From the NCBI RefSeq assembly GCF_022399565.1, contig NZ_JAJTUT010000004.1, positions 1 to 64,000 of the forward strand: DNA of 64,000 nucleotides. Direction: 5' to 3'. Under the pieces are notes generated by a model. It did not search any database. It saw only the letters and a list, made by a program, of their open reading frames with translations, and was not told the DNA's origin. A program made the position numbers and the translations under genes. Positions 9,648 to 18,923 of the stretch are shown here, in pieces. This stretch comes from Flavobacterium algicola. Lineage in GTDB: Bacteria > Bacteroidota > Bacteroidia > Flavobacteriales > Flavobacteriaceae. Within the stretch, counting starts at the first letter, position 1. The number at the start of each line of letters is the position of its first letter.

Positions 9648-11092
9648 ATGCATACATTTTTAAAAATAGTCTTAGTCGCAGGACTTTCAATCACGACTAT
9701 TTAAACACAAGCACAAACAAAACCAAAGCCCAATGTCATTTACATTTTAGCCGATGATTTAGGCATTGTAGATTTAAGTTGCTACGGACAAACCAAATTT
9801 GAAACGCCAAATATTGACAAATTAGCGGCTCGAGGAATAAAGTTCACGCAACATTACTGTGGTTCGGCCGTTTATGCGCCTTCTCGCTCAACTTTGATTA
9901 CGGGACAACACACAGGACATACTTCTATTAGAGGGAATCTCGAAAGAGGTAAAGGTCTAGAAGGGAAAATTGCAATGGACGGTACCGAAGTTACAATTGC
10001 AGATGTGTTCAAAAAAGTAGGTTATGCTACTGGAGCTTTTGGAAAATGGGGATTAGGATTTATTGATTCTGAAGGAGACACATTAAACCAAGGTTTTGAT
10101 GAATTTTGTGGCTACAACTGCCAGGAAAAGCACACCGCTATTTTCCTCCGTATTTATGGCGCAACAAAGAACAAGTGTTCTTAAAAGGAAATATTTATAC
10201 CAATAAAGTGACTTATGCAACTGATGAAATTCAGAAAGCAACTCTTGATTTTATTACAAAAAATAAAAAGAAACCGTTTTTTGCTTATGTGCCATTTGTA
10301 TTGCCGTATGCCGAGATAATTTCGCCAGAAGATGCTATTTACAATGCATTCAAAGGGAAATTTAAAGAGGATAAACCTTTTGTTTTGCCAAACGATTATT
10401 TGTCGGATTACGGACCTAATATGGTCGAGTACAAATATGCTTCGCAATTAGCGCCTCACGCGGTTTATTCTACGATGGTCACACATTTAGATAATTATGT
10501 GGGCGAAATCATGGCTAAGTTAGACGAACTAGGAATTGCAGGTAATACACTAGTGATTTTTACAAGTAATAACGGCCCCGCTGTGGAAGGAGGTGCAGAT
10601 CCTGAATTTTTCAATGCTGCATTAGGCATGCGCGGTGTAAAAAGAGATTTGTACGAAGGCGGAATTCGTACGCCATTTATAGCAGTTTGGCCTCATAAAA
10701 TTAAGGAAGGGACAACCTCAGATGTTGTTTCTGCTTTTTGGGATATGAAATCAACCTTTGCTGAGATGACCAATGTAAAAGAAATAGGGAATACAGATGG
10801 AATTTCCTTAATGCCTACTTTTTTGGGACAAAAAAATCAAAAACAACATCCATATATGTACTGGGAATTTCCACAAGCAGGTGGTCGTAAAGCAGTTCGT
10901 TTAGGAAACTGGAAAGGTGTGATTTATAATATTGATAAAAAAGACAAACCAGAATTTGAATTGTATGATTTAGAAAAGGATCCTTCTGAAAGGAAGAACT
11001 TAGATTCGCAAAACCCAAAGATAGTTGCCGAAATGAAAGCCATTATGAAAAAGGAACATGTTGACTCGGCTTTGTTTTCTATGGGGAAATAG
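9648..11092 (+). pseudogene. Dead family S1 sulfatase (nonsense, active-site and frameshift lesions)
   Basis: Reads as a family S1 sulfatase of about 480 residues but is broken three ways. An in-frame TAA at 9702-9704 falls in the signal peptide (codon 19). The formylglycine site reads VYAPSR instead of VCxPSR, because codon 76 (9873-9875) is TAT where TGT is expected. The frame also slips near 10120, where GYNCQ passes into KAHRYFPPYLW only after losing one base. Other family features survive: NVIYILADDLG, GKWGLG, HAVYSTMVTHLDNYVG, a C-terminal ELYDLEKDPSE. Its closest relative in the window is the intact sulfatase at 47736. It follows the GH110 gene by 5 bases and ends before a hairpin terminator. 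Even with read-through, the Cys loss would abolish formylglycine chemistry. Confidence 0.88.
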
Positions 11093-11111
11093 ATTTATTA
11101 GTTTGGTAGAG

Positions 11112-11152
11112 AGCGATTCTAATGATGAAAATTATTGGGGTCGCTTTTTTTT
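11112..11152 (+). terminator. Terminator of the first GH110-sulfatase unit
   Basis: A 12-pair RNA stem (AGCGATTCTAAT with ATTGGGGTCGCT, including G-U pairs) followed by a run of eight T. It lies 20 bp behind the stop of the broken sulfatase. Confidence 0.65.
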
Positions 11153-11782
11153 GTCTCATAATTTGAGATGTAAAATGGATTTTATAGTATAATAGATTTT
11201 ATATAACATTGATACTGAGTGAACCAATGCAGTTTGTAATTAATAATTATTTAAAATCTGTATCAGTAAAAATATTACCTATATATTATGATAATTTATT
11301 TAATGATTATTTTCGTTATACGGATATGCTAATGGGTTGTTGTTGAAGTGTTTGTATTTTTTTATCAGTATTATTTACTCAGGAATACATCTCCTGTACG
11401 TGTAGAAACAAATTAAATTAAGTTTTTATTAACCTTTACAATGATGATGTTATAATTTTATATGTATGTTTTTATAAAAAGTAGAAATAATAACTTAAAT
11501 AATTAAACATTTATAAACCGTATAATGCATCAAGCAACTAAAATTTAAATATTGAACTAAACAAACCAATTATGAAAACAGAAAAACCAAAAATTAATTT
11601 TAAAAAATTCAGAATGATAAATAAGGGGCCTTTCAAGCTGAAGTCACCTGAAAATTATCAAATTATAGTTCATTTCTAATTATTAAAATACAATATAATA
11701 CTGTCCAGTTTTTAGTAAAACAATCTAATATTTTAATTGAGATATACTGTTACTAGGTAGTAGAGTGACTAAAACTAATCAA
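11153..11782. other. Long AT-rich leader upstream of first SusC gene
   Basis: About 630 bases without a recognised gene apart from one possible 35-codon frame at 11572-11679. The length is typical for the untranslated and promoter regions in front of susC-like genes in flavobacteria. I could not identify a regulator site or a clear two-box promoter. Confidence 0.4.
11572..11679 (+). CDS. Possible 35-residue small ORF upstream of SusC
   Basis: An ATG in an A-rich context (AAACAAACCAATTATG), much like starts of genuine genes here, opens 35 codons beginning MKTEKPKINFKKF and ending with TAA. It is lysine-rich, with no signal peptide or membrane segment. The start faintly resembles leader peptides of flavobacterial ribosomal natural products (charged, NFKK), but there is no Gly-Gly site or cysteine core. 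It could be a leader peptide for the SusC gene or a chance ORF. Confidence 0.25.
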   Translation: MKTEKPKINFKKFRMINKGPFKLKSPENYQIIVHF

Positions 11783-14700
11783 ATGAAGATAAATAAAACA
11801 ATGAAGTCTAAAAGTAATACCTCACATTTCTTACTAATGTTGTTATTGGTATTTCTCTGTAATTTCACTACGCATGCACAGGAAGTTATTATTCAAGGAA
11901 TTGTCAAAAGCAGTGATGATAATTTACCTATTCCTGGAGCTACCGTTATGGTGAAAGGATCTAAAAATGGAACAGTAACTAATTTTGATGGAGAATATTC
12001 TATAAGAGCTAAAACAGGAGATTTATTAACTTTTAGCTACATAGGTATGATGACCAAGAACGTTACTGTCAACAGTAAGTTTATGAACGTTTCATTAAAG
12101 TCTAAAAGTCAAGACTTAGATGAAGTTGTGGTAATTGGATATGGTACAGTGAAGAAAAAAGAAGTGACTGGAGCGGTATCAAGTTTGAAATCAACTGATA
12201 TTGAAAACTTTGTAACTCCTGATTTAGGTAGCGCTATGCAAGGTCAAATTTCGGGAGTTAATATAGTTAGTTCTTCTGAGCCTGGAGGGGCTTCAGAAAT
12301 TTTAATCAGAGGAATAACTTCTGTCTCAGGTTCAAATACACCCTTGTTTGTTGTTGATGGTGTGCCTCAGGAAGGCGATCCCGGAATTAGCCCTAACGAT
12401 GTCGAATCAATCGATGTTTTGAAAGATGCTGCCTCGGCTGCTATCTACGGTACTCGTGGTGCTGCAGGTGTTATTTTAATTACTACAAAACAAGGAAAAG
12501 CAGGTGTAATGCAAGTGCGATTTGACGGAAGCATAGGATACGAAAAACTTAAAGGAGGTATTGATTTGATGAATACAGCCCAACAAACATATTTTGATTT
12601 AATTTATAACAGAAATCTATCTCCAGGTACTCCCGATGATCAATTTGCATTAAATTTAGATAAAACTCCCTCAGGATTTCAAAATGATTCAAAATTAACA
12701 GATATATTATTTATTGACAATGCTAAAACGCAGAATTATAATCTAAACCTTTCGGGAGGTTCAAAGGATTTAACTTATAGTATTTCCACCAATTTATATG
12801 ATAAAACAGGGGTAGTGCGCAATACTAGTTTTCAACGTTTCAATACGAGAGCAAATGCCACATATAATAAAGGTAAGTGGAAAATCAATGCAAGTGTTGG
12901 TGTTTATCAAGAACAAACTAGTAAAGGAGCATCAGGAGCAGTAAATCAGCTTTTGAAATATTTACCTACTCAACCTTCCATTGATTTTGACAATCTAGAT
13001 GGTCCGATTTTAAGTGAGGATAATGCTCAAGCACTTAATAGCTTAGCAAATGTTTTAGGGAGTTTTAATAATTCCGATATTACGAAATCGGCCAAATCAT
13101 TAATCAATTTCAATCTTGGATATGATCTTGCAAAGGGATTAAATGTTTCGACTCAAATTGGCTTTAATCAATCAAATAGTTATAGGAAACGATTTGTACG
13201 CTACCAACCTATTATCTTTTCTACAGGAGCAGATTCTGGTAGAGCAGATAACAGTAATGTTCAAAATGATGCACAAATAAAGTCGTCTTTGGTTTGGACA
13301 AGTGCTATTAATTATAAAAATTCTATTGGAGATCATAATTTTGGACTGATGGCTGCTTACTCGAGGGAGCAGTACAATACCGAACAATTCTCTGCCCAGA
13401 AATTTGGAGTACTGGATAACGCAGTGCAAGTGCTTAACGGAACAACAAATAGACCTGAAGTGAGCTCAGGACCGGATGAGGTACGAAAGTTGACGGGTTT
13501 TATAACAAGATTTCAGTACGATTATAAAGGGAAATACCTAATTAGTTCTAGTGTACGCCGAGATGGATCTACTCGTTTTGGAGCGAAAAACAGATACGGG
13601 ACCTTTCCTTCAGTAGCCCTGGCGTGGAATGTTTCAGACGAAGATTTTTGGTCAAAGATGAAAAATGTAGTTAATAATTTCAAAATTCGTTTGAGTAGCG
13701 GTACCGTTGGTAACGAGAGTATTCCATCATACCAATATTCAGGTAATATTACGCCGGGATATGATTATGTATTTGGTGGGATCTTGAATTATGGCTTAGC
13801 GCAAGATGCCTATTCTAATCCGCTTATTAAATGGGAAACTTCTAAGCAAAACAATATAGGGATTGATTTGGGTTTCTTCAAAAACAAATTGACCTTATCT
13901 GCAGAATATTATGATACGAGTAAAGACGGGATGCTGTTTCCTGTAACACTGCCAGGTTCTGCAAGTGGTGAAGATGGATCAACGGTTATATACAACATTG
14001 GGGATATGACCAATAGCGGATTTGAATTAGCCTTAGGTTATACCGGGAAAATAAATAAATTAAATTACAGAATGAATGCTACATTCACGACCAATCAAAA
14101 CGTGATTAAAAAAATTAATGGCGAAGGAAGCTACTTGTTTACTGACGATTCAGGATTGGTGAGTGGCGCTAAGGCTGATTCTCAAGTCACTGTTTTGGCA
14201 GAGGGTCATGAAGCTGGTGCGTTTTATTTATTTACTACAGATGGTATTGCCAATACAGCCGAAAAATTAGCAGCGTATCAAAAAGTGATGCCGACAGCAA
14301 AAATTGGCGATTTGATTTATAAAGACAATAATAGTGATGGAGCGATTACGAACGCAGACCGTGTATATGCGGGTAGTGGTCTGGCTAAGTATCAAATTGG
14401 ATATAACTTAAATTTAGATTATAAAGGCTTTGACTTCTCCTTTAATTTGTATGCGGCTTTAGGACAGGAAATTATGAATGGAGCGAAGGCTACTGCTTAT
14501 GGATATGGACGAAGCGAGGATTTGTTGTATGCCTGGTCTAGTGCGAACCCAGATTCAACAATCCCAGCCTTTAGAGGAGATATAAAATCACATTCAAACT
14601 ATAAAGGATATACGGATCAATGGCTGGAAGATGGGTCATATTTAAGGGTTAAAAATATAACTTTTGGTTATAGTCTTCCAAAGAAAGTGGTTAGTTCACT

Positions 14701-14869
14701 TGGGATTTCTAAATTCAGATTATATGTGACAGCTCAAAATCCTTTTACATTCACTAAATATACTGGTTTTGATCCTGAAATTGGTGGTGGAATTAATTCT
14801 AGAGGATTAGATAAGGGAAACTATCCATTGGCTAAATTCTATTTAGTTGGAATGAATTTTAACTTTTAA
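11783..14869 (+). CDS. SusC/RagA-type TonB-linked outer-membrane importer (pair 1)
   Basis: A TonB-dependent receptor of about 1030 residues. It has a signal peptide (FLLMLLLVFLCNFTTHAQ), a carboxypeptidase-regulatory-like domain (IIQGIVKSSDDNLPIPGATV), the TonB-box and plug start DEVVVIGYGTVKKKEVTGAV, plug motifs PLFVVDGVP and DVLKDAASAAIYGTRGA, and a 22-strand-type barrel ending in an aromatic residue (MNFNF). Such receptors import oligosaccharides across the outer membrane with a SusD lipoprotein as lid. The frame is open from a GTG at 11765; I prefer the ATG at 11783, or 11801 immediately ahead of the signal peptide. The SusD partner starts 13 bases downstream. The substrate is inferred from the locus to be an oligosaccharide from sulfated galactan. 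Confidence 0.93.
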   Translation: MKINKTMKSKSNTSHFLLMLLLVFLCNFTTHAQEVIIQGIVKSSDDNLPIPGATVMVKGSKNGTVTNFDGEYSIRAKTGDLLTFSYIGMMTKNVTVNSKFMNVSLKSKSQDLDEVVVIGYGTVKKKEVTGAVSSLKSTDIENFVTPDLGSAMQGQISGVNIVSSSEPGGASEILIRGITSVSGSNTPLFVVDGVPQEGDPGISPNDVESIDVLKDAASAAIYGTRGAAGVILITTKQGKAGVMQVRFDGSIGYEKLKGGIDLMNTAQQTYFDLIYNRNLSPGTPDDQFALNLDKTPSGFQNDSKLTDILFIDNAKTQNYNLNLSGGSKDLTYSISTNLYDKTGVVRNTSFQRFNTRANATYNKGKWKINASVGVYQEQTSKGASGAVNQLLKYLPTQPSIDFDNLDGPILSEDNAQALNSLANVLGSFNNSDITKSAKSLINFNLGYDLAKGLNVSTQIGFNQSNSYRKRFVRYQPIIFSTGADSGRADNSNVQNDAQIKSSLVWTSAINYKNSIGDHNFGLMAAYSREQYNTEQFSAQKFGVLDNAVQVLNGTTNRPEVSSGPDEVRKLTGFITRFQYDYKGKYLISSSVRRDGSTRFGAKNRYGTFPSVALAWNVSDEDFWSKMKNVVNNFKIRLSSGTVGNESIPSYQYSGNITPGYDYVFGGILNYGLAQDAYSNPLIKWETSKQNNIGIDLGFFKNKLTLSAEYYDTSKDGMLFPVTLPGSASGEDGSTVIYNIGDMTNSGFELALGYTGKINKLNYRMNATFTTNQNVIKKINGEGSYLFTDDSGLVSGAKADSQVTVLAEGHEAGAFYLFTTDGIANTAEKLAAYQKVMPTAKIGDLIYKDNNSDGAITNADRVYAGSGLAKYQIGYNLNLDYKGFDFSFNLYAALGQEIMNGAKATAYGYGRSEDLLYAWSSANPDSTIPAFRGDIKSHSNYKGYTDQWLEDGSYLRVKNITFGYSLPKKVVSSLGISKFRLYVTAQNPFTFTKYTGFDPEIGGGINSRGLDKGNYPLAKFYLVGMNFNF

Positions 14870-14882
14870 AAGTACAAAGAAG

Positions 14883-16649
14883 ATGAAAAAATCAAATTAT
14901 AAATATATTGTAATCCTAATGATTGGACTTTTGAGTTCATGCAATGAAGATTATTTAACAGAATCGAATCCAAACTTAATTGCTAGCGAAAATTATTGGA
15001 AAGATTTGACAGACACCAACAAAGGATTAACGGCAGCTTATTCAGCACTTTTGAATCCATCTACGCTTAATATCGCCGAAGATGCTTTGCGATCGGATAT
15101 GGGATGGCCCGGCTTCGGTCGACCAGTTCCCACAGGTAAAGGGGATGGTAGTTTTTGGTATTATCAAACATACAATAATGGTACTTCTGGAGTAAATGAC
15201 CACTGGAATGCTTGCTATAAAGGAATTTACAGAGCCAATCAAGTGATTGAAGCGTTGAACAACCTTCAAAATAACGGTACTATTACTGCAGCTACAACAG
15301 CTAGTTGGACAGAGCAAATGGCCGAAGCTCGCTTTTTAAGAGGATTGTTTCATTTTTATTTACACTCGTCTTACAATAAAGGGAATATTATTATTCGAAA
15401 TTCAGTACCAAAAGTACAATCGGATTTCACTACGCCACTTTCTAATTCTAGCGATGTAATTATGTTTTTTAGAGAAGACCTAAAATTTGCTTTCGATAAT
15501 TTGCCTTATGCACCCTCAGTCAAGGGAAGAGCAACCAAAGGAGCTGCTGCCACTATTTTGGGAACGAGTCATCTTTACGAAAATCAATTGGTTGAAGCTA
15601 AAATTTATTTTAATGACATTATTACAAACCCGGCCTACGGGTATGAGTTGGTGACCGATATGTCCTTGCTTTTTACATCCAAAGGAGAATTTAATAAAGA
15701 GTCTATTTTTGAAATAGAATACAATAATGTCAACCGATTGGATCTTAGTAATTTTGATCCTCAAAGTATGACGAGCCCTTTGGCAACGTACACTATGAGT
15801 TCTGGGGCAAACAGTTTTTATGTTCCAACCTGGTTAGCCTACGCTTACAAGACAGAAGTAAAAGATCCGAAAGATGCTCGAAATCATATTGGCAACGATT
15901 TGACCAAAGCATTACGTAATGTACCGTTGCGTGCTTCAGCCATGGTGACTTTGATCGAAGACGAACAAACTTTATATTATTTAACGGGTTCTGTTACAGA
16001 AAATGTAAGTACTTCTAGAAACGGTAAAGGTTGGGGATACTCTTTTTATAAAAAATATTCTAATCATGACTATTTAGCTTCAGAAAACAGCTTGCCTGTT
16101 AATAAAAATTATTCAGGTAAAAATGTTACGGTGAATCGATTGGCAGATGTGTACCTCATGCAAGCTGAATGTTTACTTAAAACAGGAGATGTACAAGGAG
16201 CAATTGTTTTGATTAATAAAATTAGAGCGAGATGGGGTTTACAATTGCTAGGCGTCAGCTATGATAGTAGTAAAACATTTGATGGTGTCACATATACGGC
16301 CACAACGCTGATGAATCGTTTGATGTATATCGAGAAGCCACTGGAGCTTTCAGTAGAAGGTCATTCTATCCGATACAATGATTTGCGTCGATGGGGAATT
16401 TTGGCATCTAATTTTCAAAGGTTAGCAAATGATAATTATTTTGTTGAAGATTACACGTATATCTCGGCAGTAACCGGTAAGTCAGCAACAAAGCAATTAA
16501 TGTCAATTGTAAAAACAAAAGGAACAAAACCTAGTCTAGCAGTTGATTATGAATATGATATTTCAGTGAACAATTTTAACGAAGCAACACAAAGTTATTT
16601 ACCGATTCCGTTTAGTGAATATGCTAATAATAGCGCTATCAAACAATAA
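14883..16649 (+). CDS. SusD/RagB-type surface glycan-binding lipoprotein (pair 1)
   Basis: A 588-residue lipoprotein with signal and lipobox MIGLLSSCNEDYL, placing the anchored Cys near residue 20. Family features include the helical TPR-like body with NQVIEALNN, AEARFLRGLFHFYL, and the C-terminal part with ADVYLMQAECLLKTGD, IEKPLELSVEGHSIRYNDLRRWG and a final LPIPFSEYANN. SusD proteins bind glycan at the cell surface and close over the SusC barrel. It sits 13 bases behind its SusC gene and 10 bases ahead of a small lipoprotein gene, so the three form one operon. Specificity cannot be read from sequence alone. Confidence 0.93.
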   Translation: MKKSNYKYIVILMIGLLSSCNEDYLTESNPNLIASENYWKDLTDTNKGLTAAYSALLNPSTLNIAEDALRSDMGWPGFGRPVPTGKGDGSFWYYQTYNNGTSGVNDHWNACYKGIYRANQVIEALNNLQNNGTITAATTASWTEQMAEARFLRGLFHFYLHSSYNKGNIIIRNSVPKVQSDFTTPLSNSSDVIMFFREDLKFAFDNLPYAPSVKGRATKGAAATILGTSHLYENQLVEAKIYFNDIITNPAYGYELVTDMSLLFTSKGEFNKESIFEIEYNNVNRLDLSNFDPQSMTSPLATYTMSSGANSFYVPTWLAYAYKTEVKDPKDARNHIGNDLTKALRNVPLRASAMVTLIEDEQTLYYLTGSVTENVSTSRNGKGWGYSFYKKYSNHDYLASENSLPVNKNYSGKNVTVNRLADVYLMQAECLLKTGDVQGAIVLINKIRARWGLQLLGVSYDSSKTFDGVTYTATTLMNRLMYIEKPLELSVEGHSIRYNDLRRWGILASNFQRLANDNYFVEDYTYISAVTGKSATKQLMSIVKTKGTKPSLAVDYEYDISVNNFNEATQSYLPIPFSEYANNSAIKQ

Positions 16650-16659
16650 GAAACAAAAT

Positions 16660-17124
16660 ATGAAAAAGATATCAATAATCATCTCAAGTTTACTACTGCT
16701 ATTAAGTATTGGTTGTACTAAAGACGAAACTGAAAGAACAGTATTTAATGAATTTACTTGGTACACAAGCATTCCTAATGGATTGGCTTATACTGTTAAA
16801 GCAGGCGAAAACATCTCGTTTATAGATTTGTCACAAGGAGCGCTCTCGCATGAATGGACCATTCAAGAAGGCAATTTTTACTTGTCTCCAAAATTTGTAA
16901 AAGGAACCAATTTAACGCCCTATATTATTCCGAATAAAGGCTTGGTTACTGACGACACAACCGTACATGTGCTTTTCCCTGCTGAAGGTACGTATACTGT
17001 AAAGTTAAAAAACACCTACAATAGCAAGATTGTTTATCCTGGAACTGTACCTATTGAAGCAGTACAAGTAGGCGATGTTTGGATTGCCGAGAAGGTGTTT
17101 ACGGTTATAGTTACTCCTCTGTAA
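16660..17124 (+). CDS. Small SusE-position surface lipoprotein with PKD-like fold
   Basis: A 154-residue lipoprotein with signal and lipobox LLSIGCTKDE. The body reads as a single beta-sandwich resembling PKD/Ig domains: AGENISFIDLSQGALSHEWTI, then FPAEGTYTVKLKN and a final strand VFTVIVTPL. The upstream ATG at 16615 overlaps the end of the SusD gene and lacks the signal peptide, so the start at 16660 is preferred. Genes in this third place after susC and susD commonly encode surface glycan-binding proteins, which is the likely role here; no catalytic motif is visible. A strong terminator follows about 20 bp downstream, so the operon ends here. Confidence 0.75.
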   Translation: MKKISIIISSLLLLLSIGCTKDETERTVFNEFTWYTSIPNGLAYTVKAGENISFIDLSQGALSHEWTIQEGNFYLSPKFVKGTNLTPYIIPNKGLVTDDTTVHVLFPAEGTYTVKLKNTYNSKIVYPGTVPIEAVQVGDVWIAEKVFTVIVTPL

Positions 17125-17144
17125 GCAGTTTTAAATACAATTTT

Positions 17145-17187
17145 AAAAGGTTGTAAAATGATGTAAACGCTCATTTTACAACCTTTT
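17145..17187 (+). terminator. Strong terminator ending SusCD operon 1
   Basis: A perfect 17-bp stem (AAAAGGTTGTAAAATGA and its complement) with a 9-base loop and T-rich end, 20 bp behind the small lipoprotein gene. Confidence 0.8.
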
Positions 17188-17524
17188 TCTATTTCAATAA
17201 ATAACAAAATAGAAAGTGTAACCGTCATATTAAGACTATCTTGACTGTTGAGCTGGTTAGTTATTACGTTAATATTGTGTTGTTTAAGCTTCTGTGGAGA
17301 GTTTAATTATTTCAGGTCTGCTATTCCGATAGTAATGAGGTTTTTTCATGAAGATTAAGGAGTGGGCTGCAGTAGTATTACATTTTAAACTAAGGTTATA
17401 ATACACTGTGAATCATATTTTTGCTTCTTTTTACGGGTAGATACATTTAATTTACTTAGACAAACAACTGTTTTTGCTGTGTTCTCTAGTTTTAGATGAA
17501 TAAATAATTTTAAAAAACTATATT
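17188..17524. other. Intergenic region before the T9SS-sorted binding protein
   Basis: About 340 bases between a terminator and the next gene. No open frame, tRNA or repeat is seen. It presumably holds the promoter of the downstream gene, but I could not place the two boxes with confidence. Confidence 0.4.
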
Positions 17525-18370
17525 ATGAAAAAACAACTACTTCAACTCATTGTACTAGCTATTTCAGCTGTATCTCTTTCAGGTTTGCATGCGCAAGTTG
17601 CCAGTTTTGATTCTGCTGCTTGGGGTTTCGAAAAAACGGCGGTCTCTTATGGAGGCGCCACAGGAAACATTGTCGAGGCTTGGACGCAAGTAAATGGGTT
17701 TACGCAATCGCCTGCTCAGAAACATTCTGGAAGCTTTAGTATGGAAGCAGATTTTTCTGCAGTAGGCGGATTGTCAACTGCACCCAAATTGCAAACTTTT
17801 AGATCGAATACAAATAAAGAAGGGAACTTTGATATACTTAGCCCTGGTAATTATCAAGTTTCAGCTTGGTTTTATGTTACCAATGTTACTACAACAGGTG
17901 TTTTTAAGTTAACAGTTCAAAAAAATGGAGAAACGGCTAATGCAGTTACCTTCGACTTAACAACTTTGCCTGCTGGTACTTGGACTCAGGTTTCAGTACC
18001 ATTGACAATCCCTTCTTTTGTTACCGATGGAACAGCAGTATGGAGTTCTATTAATTTTCCATCGACTCCAACAAACACTGTTTTTTATGTTGATGATATT
18101 AATGTGAGTTATGTTTCTAGTTTAGCTACAACACAAAATACGCTTGAAAGGGTTGCTATATATCCTAATCCAGTTTCTGATTTTGTGACTATAAATGCTC
18201 CAGATGGAAGTGCGGTACAAATTTATAATGCATTGGGCGCCGTAGTGAAATCTATTTCAGAATTTAATGCATCAAAAACGGTGTCGATTAGTGATTTGTC
18301 GGCAGGATTATACCTAGTGAAGGTAAGCAATAATGGAAAAGTATATCAAGACAAGATAGTGAAAAAATAA
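17525..18370 (+). CDS. Secreted CBM-like beta-sandwich protein with T9SS type A sorting domain
   Basis: A 281-residue protein with a signal peptide (LIVLAISAVSLSGLHAQ), a single beta-sandwich of about 160 residues resembling carbohydrate-binding modules of the CBM4/9/22 type (KHSGSFSMEADF, GNYQVSAWFYVTN, GTWTQVSVPLTI, TVFYVDDINVSY), and a C-terminal type A sorting domain (VAIYPNPVSDFVTINAP ... GLYLVKVSNNGK). It has no catalytic domain, so it is probably a non-catalytic glycan-binding protein placed on the surface by the type IX system. It stands alone between two terminators. The carbohydrate-binding assignment rests on the fold pattern only. Confidence 0.7.
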   Translation: MKKQLLQLIVLAISAVSLSGLHAQVASFDSAAWGFEKTAVSYGGATGNIVEAWTQVNGFTQSPAQKHSGSFSMEADFSAVGGLSTAPKLQTFRSNTNKEGNFDILSPGNYQVSAWFYVTNVTTTGVFKLTVQKNGETANAVTFDLTTLPAGTWTQVSVPLTIPSFVTDGTAVWSSINFPSTPTNTVFYVDDINVSYVSSLATTQNTLERVAIYPNPVSDFVTINAPDGSAVQIYNALGAVVKSISEFNASKTVSISDLSAGLYLVKVSNNGKVYQDKIVKK

Positions 18371-18389
18371 TTTTACAGTATTTTATTTC

Positions 18390-18416
18390 AGCCGCTTAGA
18401 GAAGTCTAAGTGGCTT
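18390..18416 (+). terminator. Terminator after CBM-like protein gene
   Basis: An 11-pair stem (AGCCGCTTAGA/TCTAAGTGGCT, one G-U) with a 4-base loop followed by a run of T, 20 bp behind the stop codon. Confidence 0.75.
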
Positions 18417-18923
18417 TTTATTTTTAAGGAAATTAGTAAAGGAAAGGACTTGTATTAACAACCAATTCTAATTGTTAAAAAGGTAAGTGGTAGATTTGAT
18501 TGGTTGCTACTTCAGGGATTGTTCTTCGGGATAATCCTTTTTGTCGTTTATAAGAGCAAGACACCACTGGGCCGATTCGATGTCTTTCGTGAAGTTAAAT
18601 GTCGAATTTCAAACTGTTTTTTAGATAAAAACAAAAGTGTTAATGGCATCTGAATTTTTTTAAGCTAAGTAGAGTGAACTGGGGCTTGTACGGCATTTAT
18701 TTCGAGCGAAATAGACCTCAGGAGACAATAAAATAACCTACAAATACAATAAAAATGCGATGTTGAAATAGATTTGTTTACTGTTCTAATAGAAAAATTA
18801 TTTTCCTTTTCTAGCAGTTAAAAATGAAGTTCGTTACGTGATGCTATTCAGGAAGTGAGTTCTTCTTGATACCTTACGATAATTGCACTTTTAAACCAAA
18901 AAAACAAACTAAAATTTTAATTT
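18417..18923. other. Intergenic leader of second SusC gene
   Basis: About 500 bases with no supported gene. The final stretch is A/T-rich and leads into the ATG of the second SusC. No repeat, RNA gene or confident operator is visible. Confidence 0.4.

Noticed and set aside
11572..11679. Ribosomal natural-product precursor peptide
   Set aside because: The N-terminus is faintly similar, but there is no Gly-Gly cleavage site, no Cys/Ser/Thr-rich core, and no modification enzymes nearby.
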